Assembly: GCA_030141605.1 (NCBI GenBank)
Contig: JAQGDQ010000082.1
Coordinates: forward strand, 360,501-424,500
Source: Tubiluchus corallicola
Taxonomy: Eukaryota; Priapulida; Priapulimorpha; Priapulimorphida; Tubiluchidae
Length of the DNA: 64,000 bases
Reading direction: 5' to 3'
Under the pieces are notes generated by a model. It did no database searches and was not told where the DNA came from. It worked only from the letters and a program-made list of their open reading frames with translations. Positions 52,007 through 63,380 of this stretch are shown here, in pieces (position 1 is the first letter of the stretch; each line of letters opens with the position of its first letter). Position numbers and translations under genes: made by a program.

Positions 52007-55000
52007 GCACACCCCCAATGCTATAAGTGCGGCTCGTTCTACCTACAAACAGTACAAGGCCTGTCGCCCACTGCGGTCCGCAACACGTTACTCAAGCTGT
52101 CCGCGAATGTTCCTTGCAAAGTCCGTACTACACGTCACCGAACCAAACCTTGTTGATTGCTCTAGACGTCCATTCAGTCTGGTTTGAAAGGTCGTGGCAA
52201 AAAGTCTGCACCAAACTCAATTTATAATCATCCATAAATTTACAATTATTTTCACACAAGAGAAAGATGAACAAAACCAAAGGGAAAAAGAGAAGAACGC
52301 AATGTCAAATCACCTACTCATGAAATATAATGGAAGCAATATAGAAAAAAATCTTCATCAAGCTGGTTAAGAATTGCAATTGCCGACGTACTTTGATGTT
52401 GAGCAAAGCTTCATTACGATAAGTGCTCTACCGGCTTATGTACTTACATACTTACACTTGAGGTTTGTTAACAGTTTTTGTGAAAAAATAAGTAACTACT
52501 GTGTTGAGCCCAAAGTTTTCAACAAATGGGAAATTAGAGGCTCTAAGTCAAAATAAAATTACAGTTATCGTCATTCACAAATACTTTCTTGAAGACGGTT
52601 TTTGCACTTATCGGATGTCTTTTTTCGTTTTACCCATAAGAATGTTATTCGTAAAAATGAAGAGAACCCAAATTGTGTTTTTCTATGAGGATGCAATTCT
52701 TTCTTAAATTATACTTCTCTTATAAAGCAAGCCCAAATGAGTGGTAAGCCCAAACAAGTGGTATATTAAATCTCAAGAAAGAACTGTATATTGGAGCATC
52801 CTAATAAATTTAACTATGATGAATAATAAAACAAACAAATGTCGATAAAATGTTAACCCTTATTTCAAAAAAGTACATAAAATGAGTTGAAAAATCGTGA
52901 GCATAGTTCAAAGGAAAAACAAATCTTATTTATTAGGCCAAAAATAACCTAGCAAAATAATTCATAGAGTAGTTATCTTTGTCTTCTCGTTTGTATCTTT
53001 TATAAAAAAACTTTTTTGTTTTTAAAACATGTACAATGACAGTCTTACATCTTGCAACTTCTGTTGTAGCCAACAAGGCTACGAGAACGATATCGCAGTG
53101 GAATGAAATTACAGTAGCGAAATTCACAATATTTCGATAGTTAGGGCGGCTATTCTATCTGTATCAAAGACCTTTTTATCACTGAACTGAGTTTGTGACT
53201 GATACAGTTTCTGAGGTAGCAGTGGAAAAAGGAAAATGTTGATTTGGAGAAATTATAATTTGCATATATACCCGTTTCCTTCTCTTGTTGGTACCTTATT
53301 GGTTATTTGTAGTGATAAAAACTTGTCAGAAACGTTAGGTCTGTATGATTTCAGTCACTTTTAATTGTGGAGTATAGATTTTTTACTGGTCGATAATAAT
53401 TTCTTAAGAGCTGTCAACGGTCTTTTTTGTTTGAAAGAGAGTGGCAAAAGCATTTTGAAACAAATAACGTTTTGCAGGTTTCAATGTTGCAAACACGTTT
53501 TGTTTTGTTATATAAATAAAATAAGGTAACATGGATTTAATGTAGTCATGACTTTTTCATTGTTCCTGATGAAGGGTTTCCCTTTCCAATAAAGAAGCCA
53601 CTTCACCTAACCAAAAATTAACAGCTGAGGTATGCACTTTCTGAAATTATCAACATTTTATTATTACAAAAATTGCAAAAATGATAGCAAAAATTCATAA
53701 ATTAAGTAAATGACACCTCAATAGTAAACTTATTGTTTGTTCGAGTAGTTCAGCAACATTTGTAATAGGTTCCTTCTTCAATAAAAAAGCCAAAACAGCT
53801 GAGGTATACACTTTCTAAAATTGTCAACATTCTAAATTCGTTTCCCCTTTTCTTGCGCATTGCTAGCACACAAAAGGTTTTATTCTAAAACCGAGTTATT
53901 CGCAGACGAATTTGAAAATATCGACTATACTGTGAATAGCTTTCCTGTTACTTGACACTCATGATCCTGCACTAAATCTGTATTGACTCTACACCTTTAA
54001 CAACGACTGATATAATTATTTGAAGCAACAATTTTCATCTATAAATGCAAACTGTTTGGTCGTCACTAAGTCAACTGTGTGGTACTGACTCATACAGCTT
54101 TACGAAATAAACAAATTTTGTGGCATGATGTATATTAATTTTTGTAGTTTTTAAAAACGTTGTGACAGCCCTGTGCATTCAGCAGTTTCTTCTAATAAGA
54201 CTTAACATCGTAGTTTCAAAGTAAAATTTAACTTTTTCCATAAATACCAAAATATCGTCCTTCCTTGAGAATCGGAACAATTCTATACGTGACTTGTTAT
54301 TAGAGTTTCAGCACTGTTCTAAATTAACTTATCATTGTAAGTGCATAGTTTCTTTTTTGGCATTGGCTATAAATGTTTTATTAAACCTTCTCCCTCTTCT
54401 TTTTACCGTTCATAAATAGTATATCGTTGCGTGCCGTCGTTTTTTTATTATGAGGACCATACAAATTAGTAAATTAAAGTGTCAAATGTCAATGTAAACT
54501 TTCTATAAGAAATTTACAAAAAAAAATTTTTGATTACACTAGATTACACATAATGTTATCAGTGATCATAAATAAGCTAATTCAATATCATCTTTATCAC
54601 AGATTTAAACAAATTTATCACAGAAACACCTCCTCGCAATTAGTATTGGTTTCTGCATTCCCTCAACTGTACATAGGTATAAGTTCTGGGCAGGTAATTT
54701 CCCTAATGATCGAGCAACTTATATCATAATTGTCTGCAAACAACGATATTAACATTACAGATAAGTGGTCATCAAACGAAGGAGACGAGGTTAACAACAT
54801 TGCTCTATGAATTTAGGCAAATAGTTCATGGGTGCAGCTGCTGTCAGATAAACACGTAAGATTACGTTTCTCGTCATCAACTTGTTGTTTTAGCGTGAGA
54901 TGGTTAATTTATAATTCATAGCTGATGTAGCTTATTATTATTACTGCAACTACTACTACAAAAACTACGAATACCTTCGCATCATTATCAATATCAATAA

Positions 55001-57425
55001 CCACGTTGAGCCAAATTATGCTTTAGTCACTGACAGTAAAGTATCACTAAAAACTAAAAACTAAAAGACAAAGACGATGCTGGCGGTTAGTAAAACAAGC
55101 AAAGAAGCTCAAATGAACTGGTCTCGAGTCTAAATGTGAAATATTATAACACTAGTTACATTAATTAACCACAATAGGTACCGAACTCAGAACAAAGTAC
55201 TTGTACTACATCAAGCAACTGTCCAGTGTATAGACGAAAACTGACAAAACCAGGCACTTAGGGAACATACACGGATTAGATTAAAACGATCAGACTGATA
55301 ATCAATTATCTAAAGTGCACAAAGTCTATACTACAGGGTAATTTTACAGCTTGTCAAGCAACTCCTTTAGCCAAACACAGTGGACTTGAGAGTCTTTCCA
55401 AAGTCAGACCTAAAGGCCAAGCTGCTAATACATTAGCGAAGAAAAGCTTTAAAAAATAAAAAACAACAACACATGAAGTATAATGCACTACTGCCAAAAT
55501 TTAATAATAAATTATTAATCAAAATTATTTGATTTTTTTCTTAAATCTTTAACGTTAGAATAGAATTGAAACATTTAATGGCTATGATGCTTTCTTTAAA
55601 CAAGAAAAATGTGTAATTGTGAGCCGAATTTTAATTCTTCACATCAGTTTCGACATTTTCAAAAAAAGCAATAAATTGGTTTGAATATTTGTGATTTAAA
55701 GACTTGTGTCCCAAAATGATGATATGTCTGTTTAATATCTTTTAAACCTCAAAAGTGAACACATTTCTTTAAATGCTGCGATATAGGCAAAATGGCACTA
55801 TCTTGTTTAATAATAATTCGACAGCATTGCTGATGTTTTTACTAGTGACTGATGATAGACTTTTAATAATGTTGAAAACTGGTGATACCTTAATTTTGGT
55901 AAAATTAGTGCAAAAAACATGTAGGACAAACTAATAATCGTATTTTTTCAACATTTTTTTTGTTTTGTACTCTTCACCTTGATAGTTTGAAAATGTTGCA
56001 CTACTAGTCTTTCTGTATATCTTTAAAGTTGCAAATATAGTGGGTCAATTTGCACATTTCACAAGTTATATTCGATGAGACTATAATAAATTAATAATAA
56101 TTATTATGGGTTTGTCCTACTCGAGTTTCTGAAACATTAAGGAGTTTAGGACCACCGTGCTTAGAAATAAACCAAGGTAACTTGACCTTCAAAATAGTCA
56201 AACACTAAATTTATTCGCATCATCGCGATTACGCCAAGTTTAGATTAAAGATTCCTAGAATCTTTACGAAGTTACAGTCGTCATGATAGCACAAAGAGTG
56301 TCTCTTTGTCGCTGAAACGCAAGGACACCTATATTAAAGATTCGTCATATTGCGGCTTACACTTATCTATTCTCCCGTCATTATTGGTGGTTTGTTTAGG
56401 TTTATCGTTTTTATCTTAGTTTGTTATTAAAACTTGCTACCATATAACTAACAAGAGCTAAGTGTAGGTAAATTACGCGCATGGTTGCCTTGGAAAAGTT
56501 CGATTTATAGTTTCTGTTGCAGAAATATATTTCATCTTCAAGAGTAACTAACGATCGGACTGCACTTTTCTGCTTTAGCTAACGTCACTAATGCTGCTTT
56601 ATCAATATTTCGGTTTCCAGTTACCAGTCGTTGTCCTCTTCCATGGGCTACTGCCTGCTGATGATCTTGACAATGCTTAAATTTCCACATTTCGCGGCTT
56701 TAATGTTTAACGAAATGAAATGTTAATAATATTAATAGTAGCAGGGAGAAAACTTCATTTTTTCGGCAGCGCATTCGTGACTTTAAAGGATGTGGTGCTG
56801 ATAAACCACAGATTAGATTAGATGTAATTTATTAACTTTATCTCATACGTATACAAGGTTGACTAATATGATGATTCACTATAACTATTGATACAGACAC
56901 CTGGCACCTTACATTAGTATTCCTTCTCATGGATTCTTCACCTAAACTTTTTGTTACGTCACATTTTATTCTATATATTATTGTATATTATATTATGTAA
57001 ATTGTATGTTATTTTTTATCAGATAAATGTAGAAATGTAACTTTGAACACTTGAGATTTGCAAAGTCTGTGCAGTACATAAAAATCATCAGATTATTAGA
57101 CCAGTGCTGATTGCTGTTTGTCATTTGTTTAAAATTCAACTCATCCCAAACAAAATTTATGGTATGTCCATTAATAATACACTAGTGGTCTTTTCTAGTG
57201 TGTGTCCATTAATAATACACAATGGGTATCTTCTGCGTCTCGGTTCATGTAATTTTGTGAAATTTGTAGTTTTTTTGTACACGAATAAGTGTGAGCGTCA
57301 AATCACTTTTCAAGTTTTCACTATGAGCAGAAACTTAAACTGATTCAATAACTTCTTGCTTAAAGAAACAAAGCTCTTGGAAATTTTTATTAAATAAAAT
57401 TAATTTTGAATGTTTGTTTTATTCG
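52007..57425. other. 5.4-kb noncoding stretch upstream of ALG9
   Basis: AT-rich with no recognised gene. It contains a diverged direct repeat, with ACAGCTGAGGTATRCACTTTC at about 53630 and 53796 inside copies at 53575-53660 and 53767-53835. It also has an 18-bp direct repeat TGTCCATTAATAATACAC at about 57165 and 57203. The last part presumably holds the ALG9 promoter and 5' UTR. I see no clear TATA box. Confidence 0.5.
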
Positions 57426-57428
57426 TAG
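57411..57428 (+). promoter_or_regulatory. Candidate 3' splice acceptor in the ALG9 5' UTR
   Basis: TGTTTGTTTTATTCGTAG is a pyrimidine-rich run ending in AG, 45 bp before the ATG. The TAG is also the in-frame stop that closes the ALG9 frame upstream. It could be the acceptor of a 5' UTR intron or of a trans-spliced leader; transcript data would decide. Inference from motif only. Confidence 0.4.
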
Positions 57429-57473
57429 GTAAACACAGTGTTTGTTCTGCCATTTACCACACCAGGTTTCAGT

Positions 57474-59300
57474 ATGGCATCTCATTCGATGAGGAGCCGA
57501 ATTAAAAGTTCTCAGTCTCATCATCGTCGAGACAATCAAGATGTAAGCAGCGGTAACCATAGTGAAGGTCAGTGGGCTCCATGGACACCGTCCGCTTCGA
57601 CCGCTTTAAAGTTACTTCTTTCAGCACGTTTAGTATCTTCTATTTGGAGCAATATTTCTGACTGTGATGAAACCTATAATTATTGGGAGCCAGTGCATTA
57701 CTTGATGTATGGTAACGGTATGCAAACCTGGGAATATTCACCGGTATATGCATTACGCTCGTATGCCTATTTGTGGTTACACGCTACACCTGCGCTATTT
57801 TATGCAAACTTATTTCAGCCAAACGAAATACTAGTGTTTTATTTTCTTCGATGCATTCTAGGATTTGCTTGTTCGTTATGTGAGCTGTATTTTTATAGAG
57901 GGATTTGTAAACAGTTTGGAGCGCACGTTGGTCGCTTGACATTAGTGTTTCTTGTCCTAAGCACCGGGATGTTCATAAGTTCCTCAGCCTTTTTGCCAAG
58001 CACATTCAGCATGTATATGATAATGCTTGCAATGGGTGGTTGGTTCCTGGGAACCTACTGGGTTTCTATATGTGCAATTGCCGTTAGTGCAATTGTAGGT
58101 TGGCCCTTCACGGCAATACTTGGTGTACCCATCGTGTACGATTTGATTGTAAGATGTAAGCTTATCGGGTACTTTATAAAATGGGCTTTGATTTCTGGGT
58201 TTGGTACTCTCATTCCATTGGTACACATAGACAGTACATATTTCGGACGACTTGTTGTTACACCATGGAATATTATCGTGTACAACATATTCACCTCACA
58301 TGGAGCAAACCTCTACGGGACTGAACCATTTTATTTTTACTTTACCAATGGCTTTTTAAATTTTAATTTCGTATTTGTAGCAGCCCTTTTTGCACTCCCT
58401 CTGTCTTACCTCACTGCATATATTGTTGACATTCCTATTTCGGGTCGAATTCAGAGCTGGCTACGTTTGTCTCCCATGTATGTCTGGCTTGTGATTTTCT
58501 TTGCCCAGGCTCACAAAGAAGAGAGATTTCTGTTTGTAATATATCCGTTTTTTGCACTATGTGGTGCTGTCAGTGTCGATTCCGCGCAAAAGATTTACTG
58601 CCACCTGGTGATAAGTTCGTCATTGAAAAAAGATAAGCATCCAATATATCAGCATTACACACAGTCGTCAGCTTGGCTGGCATACCTTTTCATTGCCATA
58701 TTTGCAGCATTATCGCTTAGTCGCAGTGCTGCATTGTATAAGAATTACCATGCTCCAATGGACACATTCATGGAACTGAACCTCATTGCAGAAGATAACA
58801 ACAAAGGACATATTTTTTCCGGTGAAAAACAAGTGAACGTGTGCATCGGGAAAGAGTGGTATCGTTTTCCAAGCAGCTTTTTTCTTCCTGGACAGAACTG
58901 GCAATTAAATTTCTTGAAGTCGGAGTTCAAAGGACAACTTCCAAAACCTTTCGGCAACTCAACAATGGATGTACCATCCCACATGAATGATCAAAATCTA
59001 GAAGAATGTTCGCGGTATGCTGATATAAATCAGTGTCATTATTTAGTAGATTTAGATTTGAATACGTCATCCTTAGTTGAATTGAGATATTCACAAGATG
59101 TGGACAACTGGAAAATTGTGTCGTCATCAGAATTTCTGGATGCTCAACAGTCGCATCCGTTTTTCCGGGCTTTTTACATTCCTTGGGTATCCAGGCAATA
59201 TTGTACTTTTGCAAACTATAATTTATTGAAAACGAGACATTTAAAACACAAACAAAGGCCTGTGAAAACACAAAATTCTGCCAATGATGAATCTATGTAA
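57474..59300 (+). CDS. ALG9: ALG9 alpha-1,2-mannosyltransferase
   Basis: ER multi-pass enzyme (glycosyltransferase family 22) that adds the seventh and ninth mannose, in alpha-1,2 linkage, to the dolichol-linked oligosaccharide for N-glycosylation. The 608 residues compare with about 611 in human. Conserved features: WAP...STALKLLLSARL (residues about 34-53), the first luminal loop NISDCDETYNYWEP (60-73) with the acidic D65/E66 pair typical of GT22 enzymes, STGMFISSSAFLPS (163-176), HGANLYGTEP (276-285), HKEERFLF (347-354), GKEWYRFPSSFF (459-470) and CHYLVDLD (521-528). Many hydrophobic segments lie between. I chose the ATG at 57474: it has A at -3 and G at +4, and the start MASHSMRSRIKSS resembles the human N-terminus. 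The frame opens 12 codons earlier only at a GTG. The whole frame lacks introns, whereas the human gene has many. No poly(A) tract shows a recent retrocopy. Confidence 0.97.
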   Translation: MASHSMRSRIKSSQSHHRRDNQDVSSGNHSEGQWAPWTPSASTALKLLLSARLVSSIWSNISDCDETYNYWEPVHYLMYGNGMQTWEYSPVYALRSYAYLWLHATPALFYANLFQPNEILVFYFLRCILGFACSLCELYFYRGICKQFGAHVGRLTLVFLVLSTGMFISSSAFLPSTFSMYMIMLAMGGWFLGTYWVSICAIAVSAIVGWPFTAILGVPIVYDLIVRCKLIGYFIKWALISGFGTLIPLVHIDSTYFGRLVVTPWNIIVYNIFTSHGANLYGTEPFYFYFTNGFLNFNFVFVAALFALPLSYLTAYIVDIPISGRIQSWLRLSPMYVWLVIFFAQAHKEERFLFVIYPFFALCGAVSVDSAQKIYCHLVISSSLKKDKHPIYQHYTQSSAWLAYLFIAIFAALSLSRSAALYKNYHAPMDTFMELNLIAEDNNKGHIFSGEKQVNVCIGKEWYRFPSSFFLPGQNWQLNFLKSEFKGQLPKPFGNSTMDVPSHMNDQNLEECSRYADINQCHYLVDLDLNTSSLVELRYSQDVDNWKIVSSSEFLDAQQSHPFFRAFYIPWVSRQYCTFANYNLLKTRHLKHKQRPVKTQNSANDESM

Positions 59301-60718
59301 AAACATTGATCAGTGCATTTGTCTTGTTTTGTCGGTTTTAAGTTTGACTGAGCCTAATATTGCTGTACATAAGATCCACTATTTGTGGCAGCAAACAGCA
59401 TGGCGACACTGCATTCTTATTGATTTTTGGAATTATATTAACTTTTTAAGTTAACTTGATTCACTTTGGAACTTATAAAACTTACACAACTTTTTATTTT
59501 TTTATTGAATGAGCGGTGTCATCTAACTAGGGGATTGTAAGTAAACTTTAATATTTGATTATTACTGTATCAAACTATTTCATATTGCTATAAGAAGGTT
59601 GACAATGTAGTAGTATTACCTCAATGAGAGCATTTTTTTGTATTTACATTAAAATTTTGTACATGGTGTCTATCGCATCTTGCCAAAAAGTGAAAGCTAT
59701 TATACTAATACATGCAATTTGTCCTAGGCATAAAATGTTAGCAATGCATTTTTTGGAAATATGGATGAACCCAGATCTTCAGTTTGTTAAAAAGTTGATC
59801 AATATCAGGAGTGTAAACCGCTTACGTAAATAACAAAAATTCTACTAGGCAAATGCCAAAAGAAGATTGTGTAAAGTTTCATAATTTCATTTTACCCATG
59901 GTAGTAAGCGTTGCTAACTACAAATTTTGCTGAAAAAGTGCGCTTTTGTGGTTTGCAACTAATAAGCATAAAAACTGTAATAAATGTTAAGTGCGTATAT
60001 GTAAATAATAAATATCAGTGTATCGGTGATATTATTATGATGCGATGGTGGTGCTATAATACAGTGGTATAATATAATTGTCAAGCTTGTTGTATTAGCT
60101 AAACATAATAATGATTATGTGGTCGTATTCAAATTGTATTTTTTGTTAGTTAAATTAAAGTGATGGGCACGTGATAGCAACTTGTTGAATTTTTTGTTTT
60201 TTTCACTCGTAACATTACAAGGGACTTTAGGGCCCAATAAGAATCAGTGAAGTTTTGTGTATGTTTAGACCTAACAAGAGAATCTGATAAAACCATATTA
60301 TTGTTTGTGAGATTGTGTGCATCGGTCCTTGTACTGCATCCTTTGTAAGTTGCTCAGAATTTGTATATGTATTTTAGCGTGCGACAGTTCATTATTGTAT
60401 AACATAGAGAAACATACTTTAATACATATCGTAGGCCTGGTCAGTGGTGCAGGGTATGGTAATAATAATTCACATATCTGTTTGGTAACTCGCATAGGAT
60501 TTGATGCAGAGATCTGCGTTAGACTTCCACTTACACTTGCTTAGCAGCCCAAAGTCCTTCCAGAAATGCTGTTGACTGTTGGTGCCTGGTAATAGCATGA
60601 ACTGTGGCCTTGAAACTGTTGTGAGAGCATATTATGTTATAGTGCTACAGCACATGGCAGAATGACTATTTACAGTTTAGTATCAGCTTTTAAACTTTAG
60701 TTCCTTTTTGCTAGAACT
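59301..60718. other. ALG9 3' region and PTER upstream region
   Basis: 1.4 kb between the ALG9 stop and the PTER start. The proximal part is presumably the ALG9 3' UTR with AATAAA signals near 59979 and 60007; the distal part would hold the PTER promoter and 5' UTR. Short frames here are not supported. Confidence 0.6.
59979..60012 (+). terminator. Two AATAAA polyadenylation signals, likely ALG9
   Basis: AATAAA at 59979-59984 and 60007-60012, about 0.7 kb after the ALG9 stop, are the first canonical signals downstream. They would give a 3' UTR of about 0.7 kb. Motif only. Confidence 0.45.
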
Positions 60719-60755
60719 ATGACAGATGAATCTAGAAAAGGAAGGGTGCAGACAG
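60719..60755 (+). other. PTER: PTER coding exon 1 (37 nt coding)
   Basis: Encodes MTDESRKGRVQT plus one nucleotide, then the donor G|GTAAAT. Too short for ORF-based detection; identified because it restores the conserved (K/R)VQTV junction with exon 2. Confidence 0.88.
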
Positions 60756-63380
60756 GTAAATTGGAACTTTTAACTTTTTTAATAAATTTGTAGGTTTTTT
60801 AATAAAATTGTTTCAAAGGCAGCCCTGAATAGAATTACATGTATAAACAATGTATGGAATTTTTTGCTTCCAGGTTATGTCCTGCACTCATTTGAGGCTA
60901 TATGTCTGGCCCAAGTTTTCTGAGGACAAAGATTTCAGAAATCAAGATATACATGTATTTTAAAACTTCACATTAATTATCATAATTTTGGTGTTCATTT
61001 AATGAAATTAAAATAAATTTTCACAGCTAAGATGTATGTAGTGCCTTGATTTTTTCCTGTGTTTACAAAATTAATTACAATACTTTGCAAGCATGTAAAA
61101 AGGTTACAATACTTTGCAATTTCTTAATTTACTAGAATTAGTAATAGTAATTATGCAACTATGGTAGGAAAACTCGTCACTTCATTATTTTAATGTTTCG
61201 TTACTTTTGTCCTAGCAGGTTTAAATTTTTACTGCAATTTAATAATTTGATAACAGCGCATCATGCACGTCTTTTAATTGCAAAATATTGCATTTCATAG
61301 TGCAAGGATGTATCGAACCAAAGTCTTGTGGATTCACACTACCTCACGAACATCTGAAGATAGAATATGAAAATTTCTTCTTGGAACCTGTAACCAAATT
61401 TTCGCCTCCTGTGTACGACCTATCTAGTGCACCTATTGAACTGTGCAATTATGGATGGATTAATAGATACCCGTAAGTCTTCCTTTGGTTAATTAACCGA
61501 TAAGTTAATTGTTGATTATACATAAATTTCATGAAAACTCCTTTTTCTTTTTTAGTATTGTAATATGGATAATGTGTTAGTTTGGCTGAAACGTGAATAA
61601 AAGTAAAACAAATAAAATACTATATTCAACAAAATGTCGGTAATTTTAGTTGCAAAGACCTTCTTTTTGCCTGTATAGTAATATAGTTGCATAGAGACTT
61701 GCTTTGTAGATTTTTTTAGAAGAATTAAGTTATAGTGAATAGTGTAGTTATAAATTCTTACTAAGCAGTTCTAAGGCTCATTTATATGAATGCTAAATGT
61801 AGCTAAGAACTACTCATAGCTACAGTGCTAGGATATATTGTTATAATGTTAACATTGATGCAACTTACTGTTATAATGTTATTATGATGCAACATTAATT
61901 TACATAACATGCAACTGGAAAACGAATCACTCGTGCAATGTAATCAATTCCTTTAAAAACTCCAAAAACATAAATTCAGCACTAGGTGACATGGCAATAC
62001 AGTGGCTGCATGTCAGTTGTGAAAAATAAAAAACAAAACAAATAATTGTTGATTATACATGTTTGTTAATTCTCTCTTATCACCGTTAAATATCTAAAAA
62101 TCTGTTTTAGATACTGCAACAGGGAAAACCTACGATTACATGATCATCAAGAAGCTATAGATGAACTAAAATTTTACAAGTCGAATGGCGGAGGCACGAT
62201 AGTAGATAATACGACCTATGGCATAGGAAGAGATGTAGCAGCGTTGAAGCAGTTTTCGGAGGCCACTGGTGTCCATTTAATTGGAGGGGCAGGTAATAGA
62301 TTGCCATGCTGATGCACATTTAGGACACTTAAAAGCTAATTGCATTTACATCGTTGCATTCTTCATGGCGTGATGCAAAACTGGTGCAACTTATCCTATA
62401 TTTGCAAATGCTTTTGAACTAGCTGCCTAGCAAACTAATAAATAATAAGTAATAAATTAGCTAATTGCTAATTAACAAAAAAACCAATAGTGTAATCTTG
62501 TGTGTTATAGTAGATTTATTTCCTTAATAGCTATAGCAGACAATGTTAGATAGTACTTTTATTGCAATTGCAATTTTGTACTTGCATGCCAGTTAGCTAG
62601 CTTAGTTTGTTTTTTATTTTTGTCACTGACATGCAGTCATGGCTTTGCTGTGTCAGTTAGTACAGAATTTCATTACAGAACTTGATTACACTACATGAGT
62701 GTAAAGTTTCTAAATGATTAGTTTTCTAGTTGTGTACTATGCAAATTGTAGAATGCATGAATTTATCCTAACACTGCAGTTATGTAGTCCTAACATTGTA
62801 GCTATGAATTTTGACAAGCTGCATAAAATATTCGTGTAAATGGCCTGAGTATTATTTCGTATGAATTCATAACTGCATTATTTGGCTTAATACCTTTAAA
62901 AAAATCTGCAAAGCAATTAAGTCTCTATGTAATTTTTTCTAGACATGCAAAAATAAGGTTTTATGATTAAAAAGTTTATACTTGATTGACATTCAATGAA
63001 CTTAACTTTTTATTTATTTTATTTTTATTTCATTTCATTTTAGCCAAAATAGCATTACACCAAACCAAACAGTATTATTGACAGTCACGTTTTGACTTTT
63101 TCAATTTGCTGCATCTTATTCGTGTTGTCATTCAGTACAGAGTTGTGTTTTTCACTGGTTATGTTTTTTTAATGGTCCTATAATTCCACTAATATTAGAC
63201 TAGAAATAAATGTTTTCTTTGTAGGTTATTATGTTGATCACGTGCATCCAGCAAATATGACAAGTAAAAGTGAAGAGGAGCTCTGTAACGAGTTAATTAG
63301 CCAAGTCACTGAGGGCTGTGATGGTACTAACATTAAATGTGGGTTGATAGGAGAAATAGGCTGTTCTTGGCCTTTAACGG
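60719..63380 (+). CDS. PTER: PTER phosphotriesterase-related amidohydrolase, 5' part, four exons
   Basis: Metal-dependent hydrolase of the phosphotriesterase branch of the amidohydrolase superfamily; the mammalian enzyme hydrolyses N-acetyltaurine. Coding exons: 60719-60755, 61301-61472, 62111-62292, 63225-63380, each with GT/AG borders and compatible phases (introns in phases 1, 2, 1, then 1). Joined, they give 182 residues against about 349 in human, so roughly the C-terminal half lies beyond the window. Visible: RKGRVQTVQGCIEP at the N-terminus (human KVQTVLG.VEP); the metal-binding HEH (H28, H30); YKSNGGGTIVDNTT (92-105); TGVHLIGGAG near 122-131; DGTNIKCGLIGEIGCSWPLT (163-182). E174 sits where bacterial phosphotriesterase has its carbamylated lysine; Glu is normal in this subfamily. 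The ATG at 60719 has A at -3. The next exon is not recognisable before 64000. Confidence 0.93.
61301..61472 (+). other. PTER: PTER coding exon 2
   Basis: Acceptor TTTCATAG at 61293-61300, donor CC|GTAAGT at 61473. Encodes residues 13-69 including the HEH metal ligands. The open frame extends left to 61288 only as intron read-through. Confidence 0.93.
62111..62292 (+). other. PTER: PTER coding exon 3
   Basis: Acceptor TCTGTTTTAG ending at 62110, donor G|GTAATA at 62293. Encodes residues 70-130 with the SNGGG and TTYGIGRD segments. Not flanked by an ATG. Confidence 0.93.
63225..63380 (+). other. PTER: PTER coding exon 4
   Basis: Acceptor TTTCTTTGTAG ending at 63224, donor G|GTATGC at 63381. 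156 nt, encoding residues 131-182 with IGEIGCSWPLT. Confidence 0.93.

Noticed and set aside
52007-52190. CYKCG-containing frame suggestive of a retroviral-type zinc knuckle
   Set aside because: Only the first two Cys of a CCHC knuckle are present; the rest of the motif is absent.
57984-59271. Minus-strand frames of 64-114 codons
   Set aside because: They lie antisense within the ALG9 coding sequence and have no recognisable motifs.
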